Below are positions 36,002-46,199 of a stretch of 64,000 nucleotides of DNA, one piece after another; the first letter of the stretch is position 1, and every line of letters starts with the position of its first letter. The stretch is from Didymella arachidicola. Lineage: Eukaryota; Ascomycota; Dothideomycetes; Pleosporales; Didymellaceae. Below the pieces are notes generated by a model. It was not told the DNA's origin and did no database searches. It saw nothing but the letters and a program-made list of their open reading frames with translations. The stretch covers positions 1,364,001 through 1,428,000 of the forward strand of contig CM049998.1 in assembly GCA_016630955.3 (NCBI GenBank), in the 5' to 3' direction. A program made the position numbers and the translations under genes.

Positions 36002-39000
36002 CTACTGCAGAATGACCACTTTCTCGGCAAGATCATCAGAGGCTATCCTTTCACGAAGTCTTGCCCGCTGTTTGCGCTCTTTCGTGAGTCTAACGAGCAA
36101 TCTCCGCTGGATATCTAGTGGACTCGTCATGCTGGAAGCGATTAGGTTTGCTACATCGGCGGTATCTGATCTCTGAGCTTTGACGTACAGGAGGCGATCC
36201 GGCTTCTGGAAAAAGTACGTCACATCGTGCTGCAGAGCAGTTGTGGGTGAGGAAGCGTCTCTGCCATGAAGTACAACAGCTGTTTCCAATAGACGAATAG
36301 TACTCCGCCAAGTAGGACTAGGCCCGCTACACTTGATCTTTTTGGTTTCGAAACACCTAGTCGTGATGTAGGCGAAGGTAGCGGAATCCTCTGAGTCCGC
36401 AAGGACGCCAGCCCATGAATTTTCTCTTTCGCAGGCGATTCTGAAACATCTGAACAATTCATGTTCATGCGGCCACGCCACCACTAGGATTTTCCCTTCA
36501 CGGTCGAGTCCTGTTTGCTGGAGTATTTGGAATATTCTCCGAATCATTCCCAGAACGTGTTGGTGAAGTTGTGAAGAAAGTTTAACCAACAAATTGCGGA
36601 TATTGTTGTGCCGAAATGCGTTGATAATATCTACTTTCAGGAGCTCTTCCCATAGATATGCTCCAGTGTGGGAAGACGACGCCATCGCGAATACTGGAAG
36701 CAGGTCGGCTATCATTTCTCGGAGTGGCACTCTTCGAGCAACACGCGTGCAAAAGCTCACTTGTACGGCCCATATATTATCCAAGAAAGGAATAAGCATC
36801 TCATCATCTTGCTGAAGTCTATGCTGTTTCAAAGTCAGACCAGGAAGCTTGTGTGAGGCGGCGATGGCCTGAACCATGACGTAATTTCCGGCTTGGATTC
36901 CAAACTGCTTCTCATCGAGCTCCCAGTGAGTTCCGTCAGGACCAAGGGGCTCGAGAAACTGAGATGAAGTTGCCCAGCAATGATTTGCATCAATTCCGCA
37001 GTTCCCGTTGACAACAACTGATGTTCCAATTATCATCTTGCTCAGTGGATCGAGAGCAATTTGAGGTAGGCTTTCAATGAAGACATTTTTACTCCAATGA
37101 AATTTGTTGTTGCCAATCGAATCAGATGCGTAGACAACCCCGTTGCCAATCTGGATGGCGAAAGGCATCATATCTGTACCTCGAATTAAGAACTCGCCGG
37201 GGCCCCATGTGTCAAGAAGGTCATACGCGTTTGTACAAAGATTGTATATGGTCCCTTCGGTGATTGGCAGGGAAGAGATGCGTGGCTGTATCAGGTTGAA
37301 GGTAAGGACCTGAGATTGTATCATGTCTCCGAAACATGTCAGATTGTTGAGGCTCGCTTCCATCCAAGCGTTTCCATCAGTGGATGTCGAATTGCCAAGT
37401 AGACGGATCTTCTTCAGCGGAGTATCCAGAAAGAGCGGCCGGATGGTTCCAGCATGGGCCTGAGTGTACGATAGAAAGCCTAAGCAAACGACCTGAGTGG
37501 CCAGGCAACAGGTTTGAAGACCAGCATTAACAATGTCGTCGGAGAAGACTTCCGTAACACCTTGCACAAAAGGTCGTAAGATCTGCAAGGCCATCTCTTG
37601 GGCTCTCGAAACATCTGCCGGGCTTGTGTTGCGTATGACAGATAAATCCTTCAACTCCGATAACAGCTGCAGGGGAAGTTCGAAGTCGATCCGACAGACC
37701 TCTACTGAGGGTTCCAATGAAGATTGCTGACCAGTATATTGTAGCGGTAGACACAGTATAGTAAATGAATCGCAACAAAGCCCCGCAGCTTGAACATAGC
37801 CTGCAGCTTGGCAGAAGCGTCCAAGAGAGTTTATGAGCCGGGCGATTATCGCACAATGCTCCGAATGAACACTTTCGAGAGATCGAGAGCATGTGACTGT
37901 GGCCACAGAATTTTCCTCTTCGAATATGATGAAGCCATCCCAGCTTTTTCTGTCTCGATTTGTTGGCGTGACACCGGCTACACCGCAGAGCTCTTCAACA
38001 GTTCTGACAACATGTCGCCAACCACCAGGAGAAAGATGTGATTGGGTTGTGGCTGATTGATAAAGAGAGGATCGATCGGACAAGGGAAACTGATGTACGC
38101 ATCCTGGAAGATGAACACCAGTTCGTACTGTAAGAGGGTTGTATTTGCTCGGTTCGAAGTATATCCAGGGAGCGTCATTGGCCTGATCGAACAAAAGTTC
38201 TGCAATTTCGTCGCATGTGTATCCAATCTCATCTAGCTCACGAATCCAGGAGTACTCGCCTTTGGCAACGACCTCAAACCGTTTTTTTAGTAATTGTTGC
38301 AACACCTTGATGTCTTGGGAACTCAGCGCTTCCTCTATTGTCGTGCGAGGATCCACTAAAGATTGCAGGCTTGTTCTGAATGACCGGAATGACGGTCCTT
38401 TGGTGAGAATTGCCACTACTGACTCGATATTAGGAAGTTTTTCAACCTGTACCTTCACAATTTCGTCGTCAGATTCTTCTTCTTCCTCATTTTCGTCATC
38501 TTCATTGTATCCATCGTCATCTGTATCATCGATTTCTTCATATCCGGCTTTCATCTCTGGCAGGGGTTCACTCCTCGCTTCGAGATAATGATCCAGACGG
38601 TAGCTCCGGTCTTCTTCTTGATCTAAGATCTGCTGCATCTTTTGCTGATCTGCAAGACTGGAGTGTGGTCGATTGAATCGACAAATCTGTGCCGTCACTT
38701 CTTGTCGTCTCGATCGATTTCGTAGAAAGCGAACAGCTTGCAGATGGATATGGTCGCTCCTCTCTAATCGAAGGTCTGCCAGAAATTTCTTCAGAAGTCG
38801 GTCATGTTGTGTTGAGAATCGTTTCGGCCCGATCTCTTGCAGAGCACGAGTATATAGTGGTCGAAGAAAAGGATCCTGGGATAGTGTGCTTGCTAGGTGT
38901 TGAGTCGCTGTCCAATGATCATCTCCAAACAGCCCCGCAGATGAGCGGCTATCCAAAGACGAGCTTGCAGAGAAAAGCGACGGTATGTCGGAGACGTCAG

Positions 39001-40246
39001 AGATACTGTTAGAGTCCTCGATTGTATCCCCACTGTCCAAACCCTTTCTGCAATTTATCAATTGCAATCTTAAAACTTCGGCCTTGCCCTGTTGTCCTTG
39101 TTCACGGTATGTTGACATTAGGCTGGCCATGCTGGTCAGTGTGTCGGGATGGTCTGCCCCCAGCTTCGTCTTGCGAGTCTCCAGAACTTGAACCTCCAGC
39201 TCTTCGGCAACGCCCCATCGGCCTTGGTTTGTGTATGTCGATGCCAGGTCGTTCATGCTGGTCAGCGTGAGCGGATGGTCTGATCCAAGCTTTGTCTTGT
39301 ACGTCTCTACCACCTCCACCTGCAGCCTCTCAGCGTTCTCCCATCTGCCTTGATTCCTGTATGTTGACACTAGGTTGGCCATGCTGGTCAGCGTGTCTGG
39401 ATGGTCGTCTCCCAGCTTTGTCTTACGTGTCTTCAGCACCTCCACTTGCAGCTTCTCGGCATCTTCCCATCGGCCTTGGTTACTGCATGTAGACGCTAGG
39501 TTGGCCATGCTAGTCAGTGTAGAGGGGTGATCCGCCCCAAGCTTCGTCTTGCGAGTGTTTAGAACTTGTACAAACAGTTTCTCAGCATCGTGCCATCGGC
39601 CTTGATTCCTGTATGTCGACGCTAGGTTGGCCATGCTGCTCAGCGTGTCAGGATGGTCTGTTCCTAGCGTCATCTTGCAAGTCTCTACTACTTGCACAAA
39701 CAACTTCTCGGCGTCGTCCCATCGGCCTTGGTTCCTGTATGTCGCTGCTAGGTTGGCCATGCTGGTCAGCGTAGAGGGATGGTCTGCCCCAAGCTTCGTC
39801 TTGTGAGTCTTTAGAACTTGAACTTCCAACTCTTCGGCATCACTCAATCGGCCTTGATTCCTGTATGTTGACGCTAGGTTGGCCATGCTGGTCAGCGTGT
39901 CGGGATGGTCGGCTCCCAGCTTCATCTTGCGAATCTCCATCACCTTCACCTCTAGCTTCTTGGCATCGTCCCATCGGCCTCCAACTCTATATACCAGTCC
40001 CACCATTGCTACACTCCACAGTGTATCCTCGTGCTCTTGCCCCAGCACCTTCTTCCGCGCTTTCATTGCCTTCGTAGCTAGTATCTCAGCATCAGCAATG
40101 TTTCCTGTACTCTCCGCAAACCACGCTGCACGGTAGAGCACCGTGGCCCACTCTGCTACTGACAACTCATCTTTAGGTTGCTGCCCTATAGCGGCCTTAG
40201 CTTGGAAGCCGGCGTTCGCGTCACTAAAGGAGATGGCGGAGGCCAT
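36002..40246 (-). CDS. Large TPR-repeat protein with unassigned C-terminal module
   Basis: One uninterrupted frame of 1414 residues from the ATG at 40246. Residues about 30-410 are roughly nine TPRs of exactly 42 residues in the kinesin-light-chain style (consensus DTLTSMANLASTYRNQGRW-DAEKL-VQV--TRKTKLGADHP). Several copies are almost identical, as in fungal NLR repeat arrays. Residues about 445-540 form a helical segment (DPFLRPLYTRALQEIGPKRF), followed by a strongly acidic run (565-595). The remaining 800 residues carry conserved-looking motifs (YSWIRELDEIGYTCDEIAEL near 665, CGVAGVTPTNRD near 755) that I believe recur in fungal proteins but cannot name. No NB-ARC, NACHT or kinase motif is visible. 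The TPRs are N-terminal, the reverse of NLR architecture. Function unknown; a protein-interaction or recognition role is inference. Confidence 0.75.
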   Translation of the reverse strand: MASAISFSDANAGFQAKAAIGQQPKDELSVAEWATVLYRAAWFAESTGNIADAEILATKAMKARKKVLGQEHEDTLWSVAMVGLVYRVGGRWDDAKKLEVKVMEIRKMKLGADHPDTLTSMANLASTYRNQGRLSDAEELEVQVLKTHKTKLGADHPSTLTSMANLAATYRNQGRWDDAEKLFVQVVETCKMTLGTDHPDTLSSMANLASTYRNQGRWHDAEKLFVQVLNTRKTKLGADHPSTLTSMANLASTCSNQGRWEDAEKLQVEVLKTRKTKLGDDHPDTLTSMANLVSTYRNQGRWENAERLQVEVVETYKTKLGSDHPLTLTSMNDLASTYTNQGRWGVAEELEVQVLETRKTKLGADHPDTLTSMASLMSTYREQGQQGKAEVLRLQLINCRKGLDSGDTIEDSNSISDVSDIPSLFSASSSLDSRSSAGLFGDDHWTATQHLASTLSQDPFLRPLYTRALQEIGPKRFSTQHDRLLKKFLADLRLERSDHIHLQAVRFLRNRSRRQEVTAQICRFNRPHSSLADQQKMQQILDQEEDRSYRLDHYLEARSEPLPEMKAGYEEIDDTDDDGYNEDDENEEEEESDDEIVKVQVEKLPNIESVVAILTKGPSFRSFRTSLQSLVDPRTTIEEALSSQDIKVLQQLLKKRFEVVAKGEYSWIRELDEIGYTCDEIAELLFDQANDAPWIYFEPSKYNPLTVRTGVHLPGCVHQFPLSDRSSLYQSATTQSHLSPGGWRHVVRTVEELCGVAGVTPTNRDRKSWDGFIIFEEENSVATVTCSRSLESVHSEHCAIIARLINSLGRFCQAAGYVQAAGLCCDSFTILCLPLQYTGQQSSLEPSVEVCRIDFELPLQLLSELKDLSVIRNTSPADVSRAQEMALQILRPFVQGVTEVFSDDIVNAGLQTCCLATQVVCLGFLSYTQAHAGTIRPLFLDTPLKKIRLLGNSTSTDGNAWMEASLNNLTCFGDMIQSQVLTFNLIQPRISSLPITEGTIYNLCTNAYDLLDTWGPGEFLIRGTDMMPFAIQIGNGVVYASDSIGNNKFHWSKNVFIESLPQIALDPLSKMIIGTSVVVNGNCGIDANHCWATSSQFLEPLGPDGTHWELDEKQFGIQAGNYVMVQAIAASHKLPGLTLKQHRLQQDDEMLIPFLDNIWAVQVSFCTRVARRVPLREMIADLLPVFAMASSSHTGAYLWEELLKVDIINAFRHNNIRNLLVKLSSQLHQHVLGMIRRIFQILQQTGLDREGKILVVAWPHEHELFRCFRIACERENSWAGVLADSEDSATFAYITTRCFETKKIKCSGPSPTWRSTIRLLETAVVLHGRDASSPTTALQHDVTYFFQKPDRLLYVKAQRSDTADVANLIASSMTSPLDIQRRLLVRLTKERKQRARLRERIASDDLAEKVVILQ
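39023..40027 (-). repeat. In-frame 126-bp repeats encoding the TPR array
   Basis: Eight consecutive 126-bp units within the TPR gene, each encoding 42 residues. Units 2-8 share long identical stretches (ctaggttggccatgct and cggccttgg recur at regular spacing). Such identity at DNA level allows unit gain, loss and exchange between copies. Confidence 0.9.
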
Positions 40247-40429
40247 GATAATGTAGTAGTACTGGAATGCGTCAGTCGGCGCTGGTGTTTGTGGCGAGGC
40301 TCCAGCTGGGCTTCAGCCTGGCTGCGTGCGCCGCTGTCTTGCAGGCCTCTTGGCCACACAACCTTCTCTGCTGCTCTGACATCATCGCTACCGATTGCTC
40401 CGCAACCACCGTCTGCGACAGATGCCAGA
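40247..40429. promoter_or_regulatory. Upstream region of the TPR gene
   Basis: Short leader/promoter segment between the TPR start codon and the mariner relic. The relic therefore sits within the likely promoter zone. No specific element is seen. Confidence 0.35.
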
Positions 40430-40966
40430 TCTGGCGGTTTTACAGCGCAAAATGATGCACGATATAATGCTAAGTAACGGTCTTACGGCTATTCAAATGG
40501 CTGATGCAACTGGCTGCAATGTTCGGGCTGTCAAGCATCCGGCTCTGTCGAAGCGCCATGGAAGGGCTGCGGATGCCCTCGATCTGTAACACCGAAAATG
40601 CTCGAAGCTTTCCACAAAAGCCCTCTCGAGAAGCCCGATCGATGCATCGATGGCCATCTTTCTGTTAGACGACTTTGGGACACTTGTGCTAACTTCTATT
40701 GTAAGTCGGACGTTGGAGTCTGCTGGCTGGTGAAGAAGCGTGACGTCGAGTAGCTAGTGGACACAACGCAGAACTCTGTGATTACTACTTATACAACCTG
40801 TCCTCCTTCCGTCCCTACCACATCCTGTATGTTGATGAGTCTGAGTGTGTTGAACGCATTGGATTCAGGCGGACAGGATGCCGCTAGCTTCGTGCAAGCA
40901 GCCGCATACATAACGCAGAGATTGCCTCGATGGTCAGTGGCGAGGTACCTGGCCGAGAACAGGAAG
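40430..40966 (+). pseudogene. Relic of a second Tc1/mariner transposase
   Basis: The plus strand, over several frames, keeps the order of a fungal Tc1/mariner transposase unlike the one at 33.4 kb: an N-terminal HTH (MLSNGLTAIQMADATGCNVR), a middle segment (FLLDDFGTLVLTSIVSRTLE) and the catalytic block (SSFRPYHILYVDESECVERI, then RIGFRRTG). Stops and frameshifts separate them. The relic ends where the copia LTR begins and I could not find its continuation on the far side, so it may have been truncated before or by that insertion. Confidence 0.7.
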
Positions 40967-41088
40967 TGTTAGCCAGCATCACGTGCTCTGTTACATAATC
41001 ATCTGTAGGGTGTATATTCCCTCTTCCCCTCATTAGATAGAAAACAACCTAGTCCCTCTTTTCTACGCCTGGCCTCTGCCCGCACACA
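40967..41088 (+). repeat. 5' LTR of copia element
   Basis: 122 bp, TG...CA ends; 121 of 122 bases match the 3' LTR. It should hold the promoter; a short LTR such as this is usual for fungal copia elements. Confidence 0.93.
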
Positions 41089-41101
41089 GTTATGAGCCCG
41101 G
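41089..41101 (+). promoter_or_regulatory. Primer-binding site complementary to initiator tRNA-Met anticodon stem
   Basis: Directly after the 5' LTR, GTTATGAGCCCGG is complementary to the anticodon stem-loop of initiator tRNA-Met (GGGCTCATAAC), not to its 3' end. That indicates priming by a half-tRNA, as known for Drosophila copia. Confidence 0.7.
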
Positions 41102-41312
41102 TTTGCACCTCTTAGACTGCGCTACTCAGCACTAAAACAGCTCTAGACGTGTAACTGACAACGACTACGTTCACTTCTACCTCGTTTTGTCTACTGACAG
41201 CTGATCAGCGTCAAAGACCTTTCTAGTCGACAGCCATCAGGTGGTGTCGCTAACGGACCAGAACTGCTGCTCTGTACAGAGATCAGTTTGGTGATTAATC
41301 ACGAAGATCACG

Positions 41313-44300
41313 ATGTCGTACAACGACGCTGGAGTCACACGAGTGACCGTTATACTGGATAAACCAGTCGATTGGGAGTCATGGTTCCAGCTACGACGAG
41401 AGAAAGCCGTCGTAGATGCTATTTGGAAGTACCATGACATCTCGAAACCACAGAGCGAGCTACCGAAGCTCGAAGAACCTATCAAACCACTGCCCAGCGA
41501 TGTCAGAGCTGGAGCGACAGCGATTGCCCAGCTGGACGCAGGCCAGCAGGCAGTGTACAGTGATCTCCTCCACGACTGGAGATATGAAAGAGCAGAGTAC
41601 GCGAAGAAAAAGCAGAAGGAAGGCGAACTTCTTTTGGATATCAGCCGTACGATTGCTGCTCGTCACCTTTACCTCATCAACGGAAAAGATGAGGTGTACG
41701 ATCGACTGATCGCTCTCAAGAAGCAGTTCGCGCCGACAACTGCTACACGAACCAGAGAGCTAATCGTCAAGTATCGATCTCTGCAGGAAGGCCCTCAGAG
41801 TCGCGATCTCGAGCAGTGGCTCGACGACTGGATTCACATTACGAATCAGTGCAGGGAAGTAGACCTTCCTGAAACAACGGGCTGTCGAGCTCAGGAGGAT
41901 TTCCTGTCAGCTATCAGGACGATCGCGCCAGAATGGGCAGGATCATCGCATCATGATTTAATCATGAAAGAGACAGCAGGCAAGACGAATGAAGTTCAAC
42001 CGGTGGCAGACTACATCGCTCAGTTCAGAATCTATTACCGAAGAATCGGACCTACTGCGGCATCACTTGGTACGTTTGCGTCATTAGGTGTATCAGCCAA
42101 GTCAGAACAGCATCAGAAGGAGCAGAGATCATCGAGATCAGCTCCATACAAGCCAGAATGTATCTGCGGGAGCAAGCACTGGTATAGAGAGTGCTGGTAC
42201 CTGTTTCCAGATCATCCGAAGAGACCCGAGGACTTTCAACCGGCTAAAGCTGTGCAAGACCGAGTAGCAGCAGCCTTGAAGGATCCAGAGCAAGTTAAGA
42301 GAATCAATAAGCTCCTAGCTCGGCACGGCAAGAGAGTAAAAGGCACAGATGAGACGCTCACACTTGATGGTGGGAAGAGCAGCGCAAGCTTTGTCACCTA
42401 CAACAGCTTCTCTGTCGCACAGGTACAGCAGAAGGCTTTGCCAGCGATACGTAATCGATGGATACTCGACCCAGGCTCGAATATTCACGTATGCAACTCG
42501 ACGAGATTTGGCTGGCAAGAGACACGGAAGGCAAGACCTCATGAGATGGTCTTAGCAGGAGACTCAACCTTGGCGATACAGGCCTGGGGAGAGGTGACGT
42601 TCAGCGTTAACCGGCCGAACGGTATAGGCAAGATTCAATTGTCTAACGTCGCACTTGTAGAAGGCTTCCTTACAAACGTTGTAAGCCTCTCACGATGCCG
42701 AGAGATAGACGTGCAGTTCGACTCAGGGAGAGATGCAATGTATCAGAAGCATCCATCAAACGTCATCTGTTCGCTTAAATACGCAAATGGGCATTGGATT
42801 GTCGACGCTGAAGAAAATGATCGCCTAGCTCTGAGCAGCTTCGCGGCGACAGTACGGCGAGCGTACAAGCCATCGCGAGAAGATCGACGTCCAATTCACA
42901 CATCCCATGTCGAAGCTCATGAGATGTTTGCACACGCTGGCAAGGACGTGATTGACCATCTGAGTAGGAATGTACAGGGTATAACTCTTGACAAAGACGC
43001 CAGAGCTCCAAGGATGCACGAGTGTGAGACCTGTATACAATCAAAATCGGCAGCTCAGGTCAGCAGACGCGCGTCAGATGATCATGCGACAAGGCCTTTC
43101 TATCGAATAGTCGTTGATCTTGTACAGCTCATACCGACTGGAGAAACATGCTACAATGGAGATCGCTACCTGCTGCATGCAGTATGCGAGTACTCAAAGT
43201 GGCACGAAGCAGTGACTCTTGCGAACAAGTCACTACCAGTAGTGATAGCAGCTCTCAAGGCGCTGCTACACAAGATTGAGCGACAATACGGGTACACAGT
43301 CATTGTGCTCAAAGTCGATGGGGATCGTGGCTATGGCCTCGAACTCTACAGAATCGCGAGGCAAGCAGGCCTCAAGATTGAGCTGCGTGCTCCTGACACG
43401 CCTGAGCAGCTTGGAGCTGCAGAACAAGCCGGAAACATCATCATTACGAAAGCAAGATCGCTCCGCATTAAGGCAGGTCTACCGAAGTCTCTATCAAATG
43501 AGCTAGCGATCACGGCGACAAAGATCACGAATGTAACGCCTACGAGATCTATTGATTGGAAGACGCCGTACGAACTCGTTCACGGCAAGCAGCCTTCAGT
43601 CGCGCACTTCTCCCAGATTGGGTGCAAAGCGTACACGCTTAACAAAAAGCTGAAGAAGGCAGATAAGCTAGAGTCTCGTACATTCGTTGGATACCTTGTA
43701 GGGTATGACTCATCAAACATCTTTCGCATCTGGCTGCCGAAAAAGAACCAGGTGATACGTGTGAGAGATGTGATATTCCAGAGAAGCAGCCTCTACAACG
43801 ACCATGAGAAGGCTGAGAAAGAAGATATTATGCAAGAAGAGATTGAGATCCTCAATATACTGCATACAGCGGAGGCAGAGGCAGATCAGGAAGTAGTAAC
43901 TGAGCTACAACAACGTCAGCAGCTTTCTAAGGATCAGAGCTTTCTGCCCACACCAGAACCGTCAGATCGCGGTACTGTACCACCTCAGGAGTGGACAGGC
44001 AATGACAGAGATCTAGACCGAGCTTCCGAGCCGGCAGAACAGATCAGTGTGGAAGATCAGCAAGGCGCTGAAGATCAAGACACTGGGGAACAGATTCAAG
44101 ATCAACTGCTTGATGAGCCGCAGACGCATCACGAAGATGATAGATCTACAGCCAAAAGCAGCGGAGACGGACCACTACGGCCAGCTGTGACGAGCAAGCG
44201 AGACCGTCCACGAAAGCAGCCATCAACATGGGCAAAAGGATGGAGCAATACCGAGGACTACGTACCAGATCGTCGACAGAACAACGCTCCAAAGATGGCA

Positions 44301-46103
44301 GACCCATCAATCGTGAGCAGCAACATCATTACGGGTAAAAGAACCAGGAAGCCACCAGATCATGCTCTAGCTACGTACTATAGAGCATTTGCAGTAGCAA
44401 TGAACCCGACAGCCCCATCAAAGCTCACAGGAGAAATGCCAAAGCTACGATTACATCGCGACCAATTGCCGGATCCACCAAAGCGATGGAAGGATCTGAA
44501 CAATCATCCATTTGGCGCTGAGTTTGCACAGGCAGCACGAGCTGAGCTTGATAGCTGCTGGGCAAAAGACTGCTTCAATCAGACAGAGGCAACTGCAGCG
44601 ACAGCAGATGCTGAGGTTCTACCCTTGATGTGGGTATTCACGTACAAATTTGACGAAGATGGATACCTATACAAGTTCAAAGCGCGTATATGCGTACGAG
44701 GAGACATGCAAGAGGCTTGGGGAGACACCTACGCGGCAACGCTAGCAATTAAAGTCTTTCGAGCCCTCATCGCGTTAGCAGCAGCATTCGACCTACAGAT
44801 GTTTCAGTTTGACGCCATGAATGCTTTTCTCAACGCGAGATTGCCACGCAAAATGTACTGCCGTACGCCAGAAGGATTTACAGACGAGCTTGGAGAGCTA
44901 CTTGAACTACAGCGCGCTCTCTATGGCCTCAAAGAAGCTCCATTGCTCTGGTACCAGGAGCTATCATCGACCTTGAAGAAGCTTAGCCTAGAGCCAGTGC
45001 CAGGAGTGCCATGCTTATACACGAATGATCACTTGATCGTATTTTTCTACGTGGACGATATTGTCGTTCTTGTTCACCCGCTCAACAGGGGCTATTACCA
45101 GACGTTCAAGCAGCAGCTGCTTACAACGTACGAGATCCGTGAATTAGGCGAGCTGAAGTGGTTCCTTGGTATCCGCGTAATCCGCGAGGAGCTCAGTCGC
45201 TCTATCTACCTGACTCAAGACTCATTCATCAATAAGATTGCAGCAAAGTTTGACCTGAAGTCAAGCGTAAGATGTCCAGATGTTCCCCTAAGGGACAATG
45301 CCCTTTTGCCATCAACAGAGGAACCAAGTGCTGCGCGAACTCAAAGGTACCAGCGGCTAGTCGGCTCACTGGCTTACATTTCGACTTCGACACGACCAGA
45401 CGTCGCGAGAGCACACTCAGTACTTGCACGTCATCTGCAGAATCCCGGGCAGAAGCATATGTACGCAGCTTGCCATGTATGGAGGTACCTGATAGGCACG
45501 AAACACTTGGCTATTCGAGCGTCCGCAGATAAGCAGCAAGGCATAACGAGCATCACAATGCTATCCCAGCAAGAGCACGAGCATGAGCCTCTCTTCTATG
45601 GTGCATCAGATGCTGCTTTTGCCGACGAGCCAGAGACGCGACGCAGCTCTCAAGGCTATATCTTCAAGCTGTATGGACTGCCTGTTGATTGGAAGGCGAC
45701 AGTCCAACGATCAGTCACGAAATCGACTACAGAGGCCGAGCTACTCTCTCTATCAACAGCCGGATCAGAGATGGAGTGGTGGCAGCGCTTCTTTAAAGCG
45801 ATCCAGTTTGACCCAGAGTTAACACCAGCACTGTGGTGTGATAACCAGCAAACTGTCTTAATCGCAACAAAGACAGCTGACAAGCTTCAGACGAAGCTGA
45901 AGCATGTAGACGTACACCATCAATGGGTACGCCAGGAGGTAGCAGAGGGCAGACTGCAGGTAGATTGGAAGGCTACTGCAGAGATGCCAGCTGATGGCCT
46001 TACGAAGATCCTTAGTCGTCAGAGACACGCCAACTTTGTACGCCAGCTAGGACTAAGCGATCTATCATCCAAACTGCGAGACAGATCAGATTCAGGTCTG
46101 TAA
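41313..46103 (+). CDS. Ty1/copia gag-pol polyprotein
   Basis: An intact 1596-residue polyprotein in copia order. The gag region covers about 1-300 and ends in a degenerate zinc-knuckle-like CICGSKHWYRECWYL near 285. Protease follows near 383 (WILDPGSNIHV, with DPGS for the usual DSGA). The integrase has an HH-CC zinc finger near 535-575 (HEMFAHAGKD, CETCIQSK), a DDE core from about 600 (VVDLVQLIPTG, VLKVDGDRGYG, AAEQAGNIIITKARS) and GKQPSVAHFSQIGCKAY. A charged linker leads to reverse transcriptase (about 1080-1330, catalytic FFYVDDIVVL near 1245) and RNase H (about 1425-1570, YGASDAAFAD, KSTTEAELLSLS). Gag and pol share one frame, so no frameshift or stop readthrough is needed. All catalytic motifs are present, so the element may be competent. 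Confidence 0.95.
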   Translation: MSYNDAGVTRVTVILDKPVDWESWFQLRREKAVVDAIWKYHDISKPQSELPKLEEPIKPLPSDVRAGATAIAQLDAGQQAVYSDLLHDWRYERAEYAKKKQKEGELLLDISRTIAARHLYLINGKDEVYDRLIALKKQFAPTTATRTRELIVKYRSLQEGPQSRDLEQWLDDWIHITNQCREVDLPETTGCRAQEDFLSAIRTIAPEWAGSSHHDLIMKETAGKTNEVQPVADYIAQFRIYYRRIGPTAASLGTFASLGVSAKSEQHQKEQRSSRSAPYKPECICGSKHWYRECWYLFPDHPKRPEDFQPAKAVQDRVAAALKDPEQVKRINKLLARHGKRVKGTDETLTLDGGKSSASFVTYNSFSVAQVQQKALPAIRNRWILDPGSNIHVCNSTRFGWQETRKARPHEMVLAGDSTLAIQAWGEVTFSVNRPNGIGKIQLSNVALVEGFLTNVVSLSRCREIDVQFDSGRDAMYQKHPSNVICSLKYANGHWIVDAEENDRLALSSFAATVRRAYKPSREDRRPIHTSHVEAHEMFAHAGKDVIDHLSRNVQGITLDKDARAPRMHECETCIQSKSAAQVSRRASDDHATRPFYRIVVDLVQLIPTGETCYNGDRYLLHAVCEYSKWHEAVTLANKSLPVVIAALKALLHKIERQYGYTVIVLKVDGDRGYGLELYRIARQAGLKIELRAPDTPEQLGAAEQAGNIIITKARSLRIKAGLPKSLSNELAITATKITNVTPTRSIDWKTPYELVHGKQPSVAHFSQIGCKAYTLNKKLKKADKLESRTFVGYLVGYDSSNIFRIWLPKKNQVIRVRDVIFQRSSLYNDHEKAEKEDIMQEEIEILNILHTAEAEADQEVVTELQQRQQLSKDQSFLPTPEPSDRGTVPPQEWTGNDRDLDRASEPAEQISVEDQQGAEDQDTGEQIQDQLLDEPQTHHEDDRSTAKSSGDGPLRPAVTSKRDRPRKQPSTWAKGWSNTEDYVPDRRQNNAPKMADPSIVSSNIITGKRTRKPPDHALATYYRAFAVAMNPTAPSKLTGEMPKLRLHRDQLPDPPKRWKDLNNHPFGAEFAQAARAELDSCWAKDCFNQTEATAATADAEVLPLMWVFTYKFDEDGYLYKFKARICVRGDMQEAWGDTYAATLAIKVFRALIALAAAFDLQMFQFDAMNAFLNARLPRKMYCRTPEGFTDELGELLELQRALYGLKEAPLLWYQELSSTLKKLSLEPVPGVPCLYTNDHLIVFFYVDDIVVLVHPLNRGYYQTFKQQLLTTYEIRELGELKWFLGIRVIREELSRSIYLTQDSFINKIAAKFDLKSSVRCPDVPLRDNALLPSTEEPSAARTQRYQRLVGSLAYISTSTRPDVARAHSVLARHLQNPGQKHMYAACHVWRYLIGTKHLAIRASADKQQGITSITMLSQQEHEHEPLFYGASDAAFADEPETRRSSQGYIFKLYGLPVDWKATVQRSVTKSTTEAELLSLSTAGSEMEWWQRFFKAIQFDPELTPALWCDNQQTVLIATKTADKLQTKLKHVDVHHQWVRQEVAEGRLQVDWKATAEMPADGLTKILSRQRHANFVRQLGLSDLSSKLRDRSDSGL

Positions 46104-46184
46104 ACAGAGGGTCCTACAGAGTAAGACGTCTAGCTTTGGAGACGCAAGACGCTCATTTACAGCTTTCGTTTCTTGCTATTCACT

Positions 46185-46199
46185 CAAGCTGGGGGGGTG
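46185..46199 (+). promoter_or_regulatory. Polypurine tract of copia element
   Basis: AGCTGGGGGGGTG directly precedes the 3' LTR. This is the expected plus-strand primer position. Confidence 0.7.
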
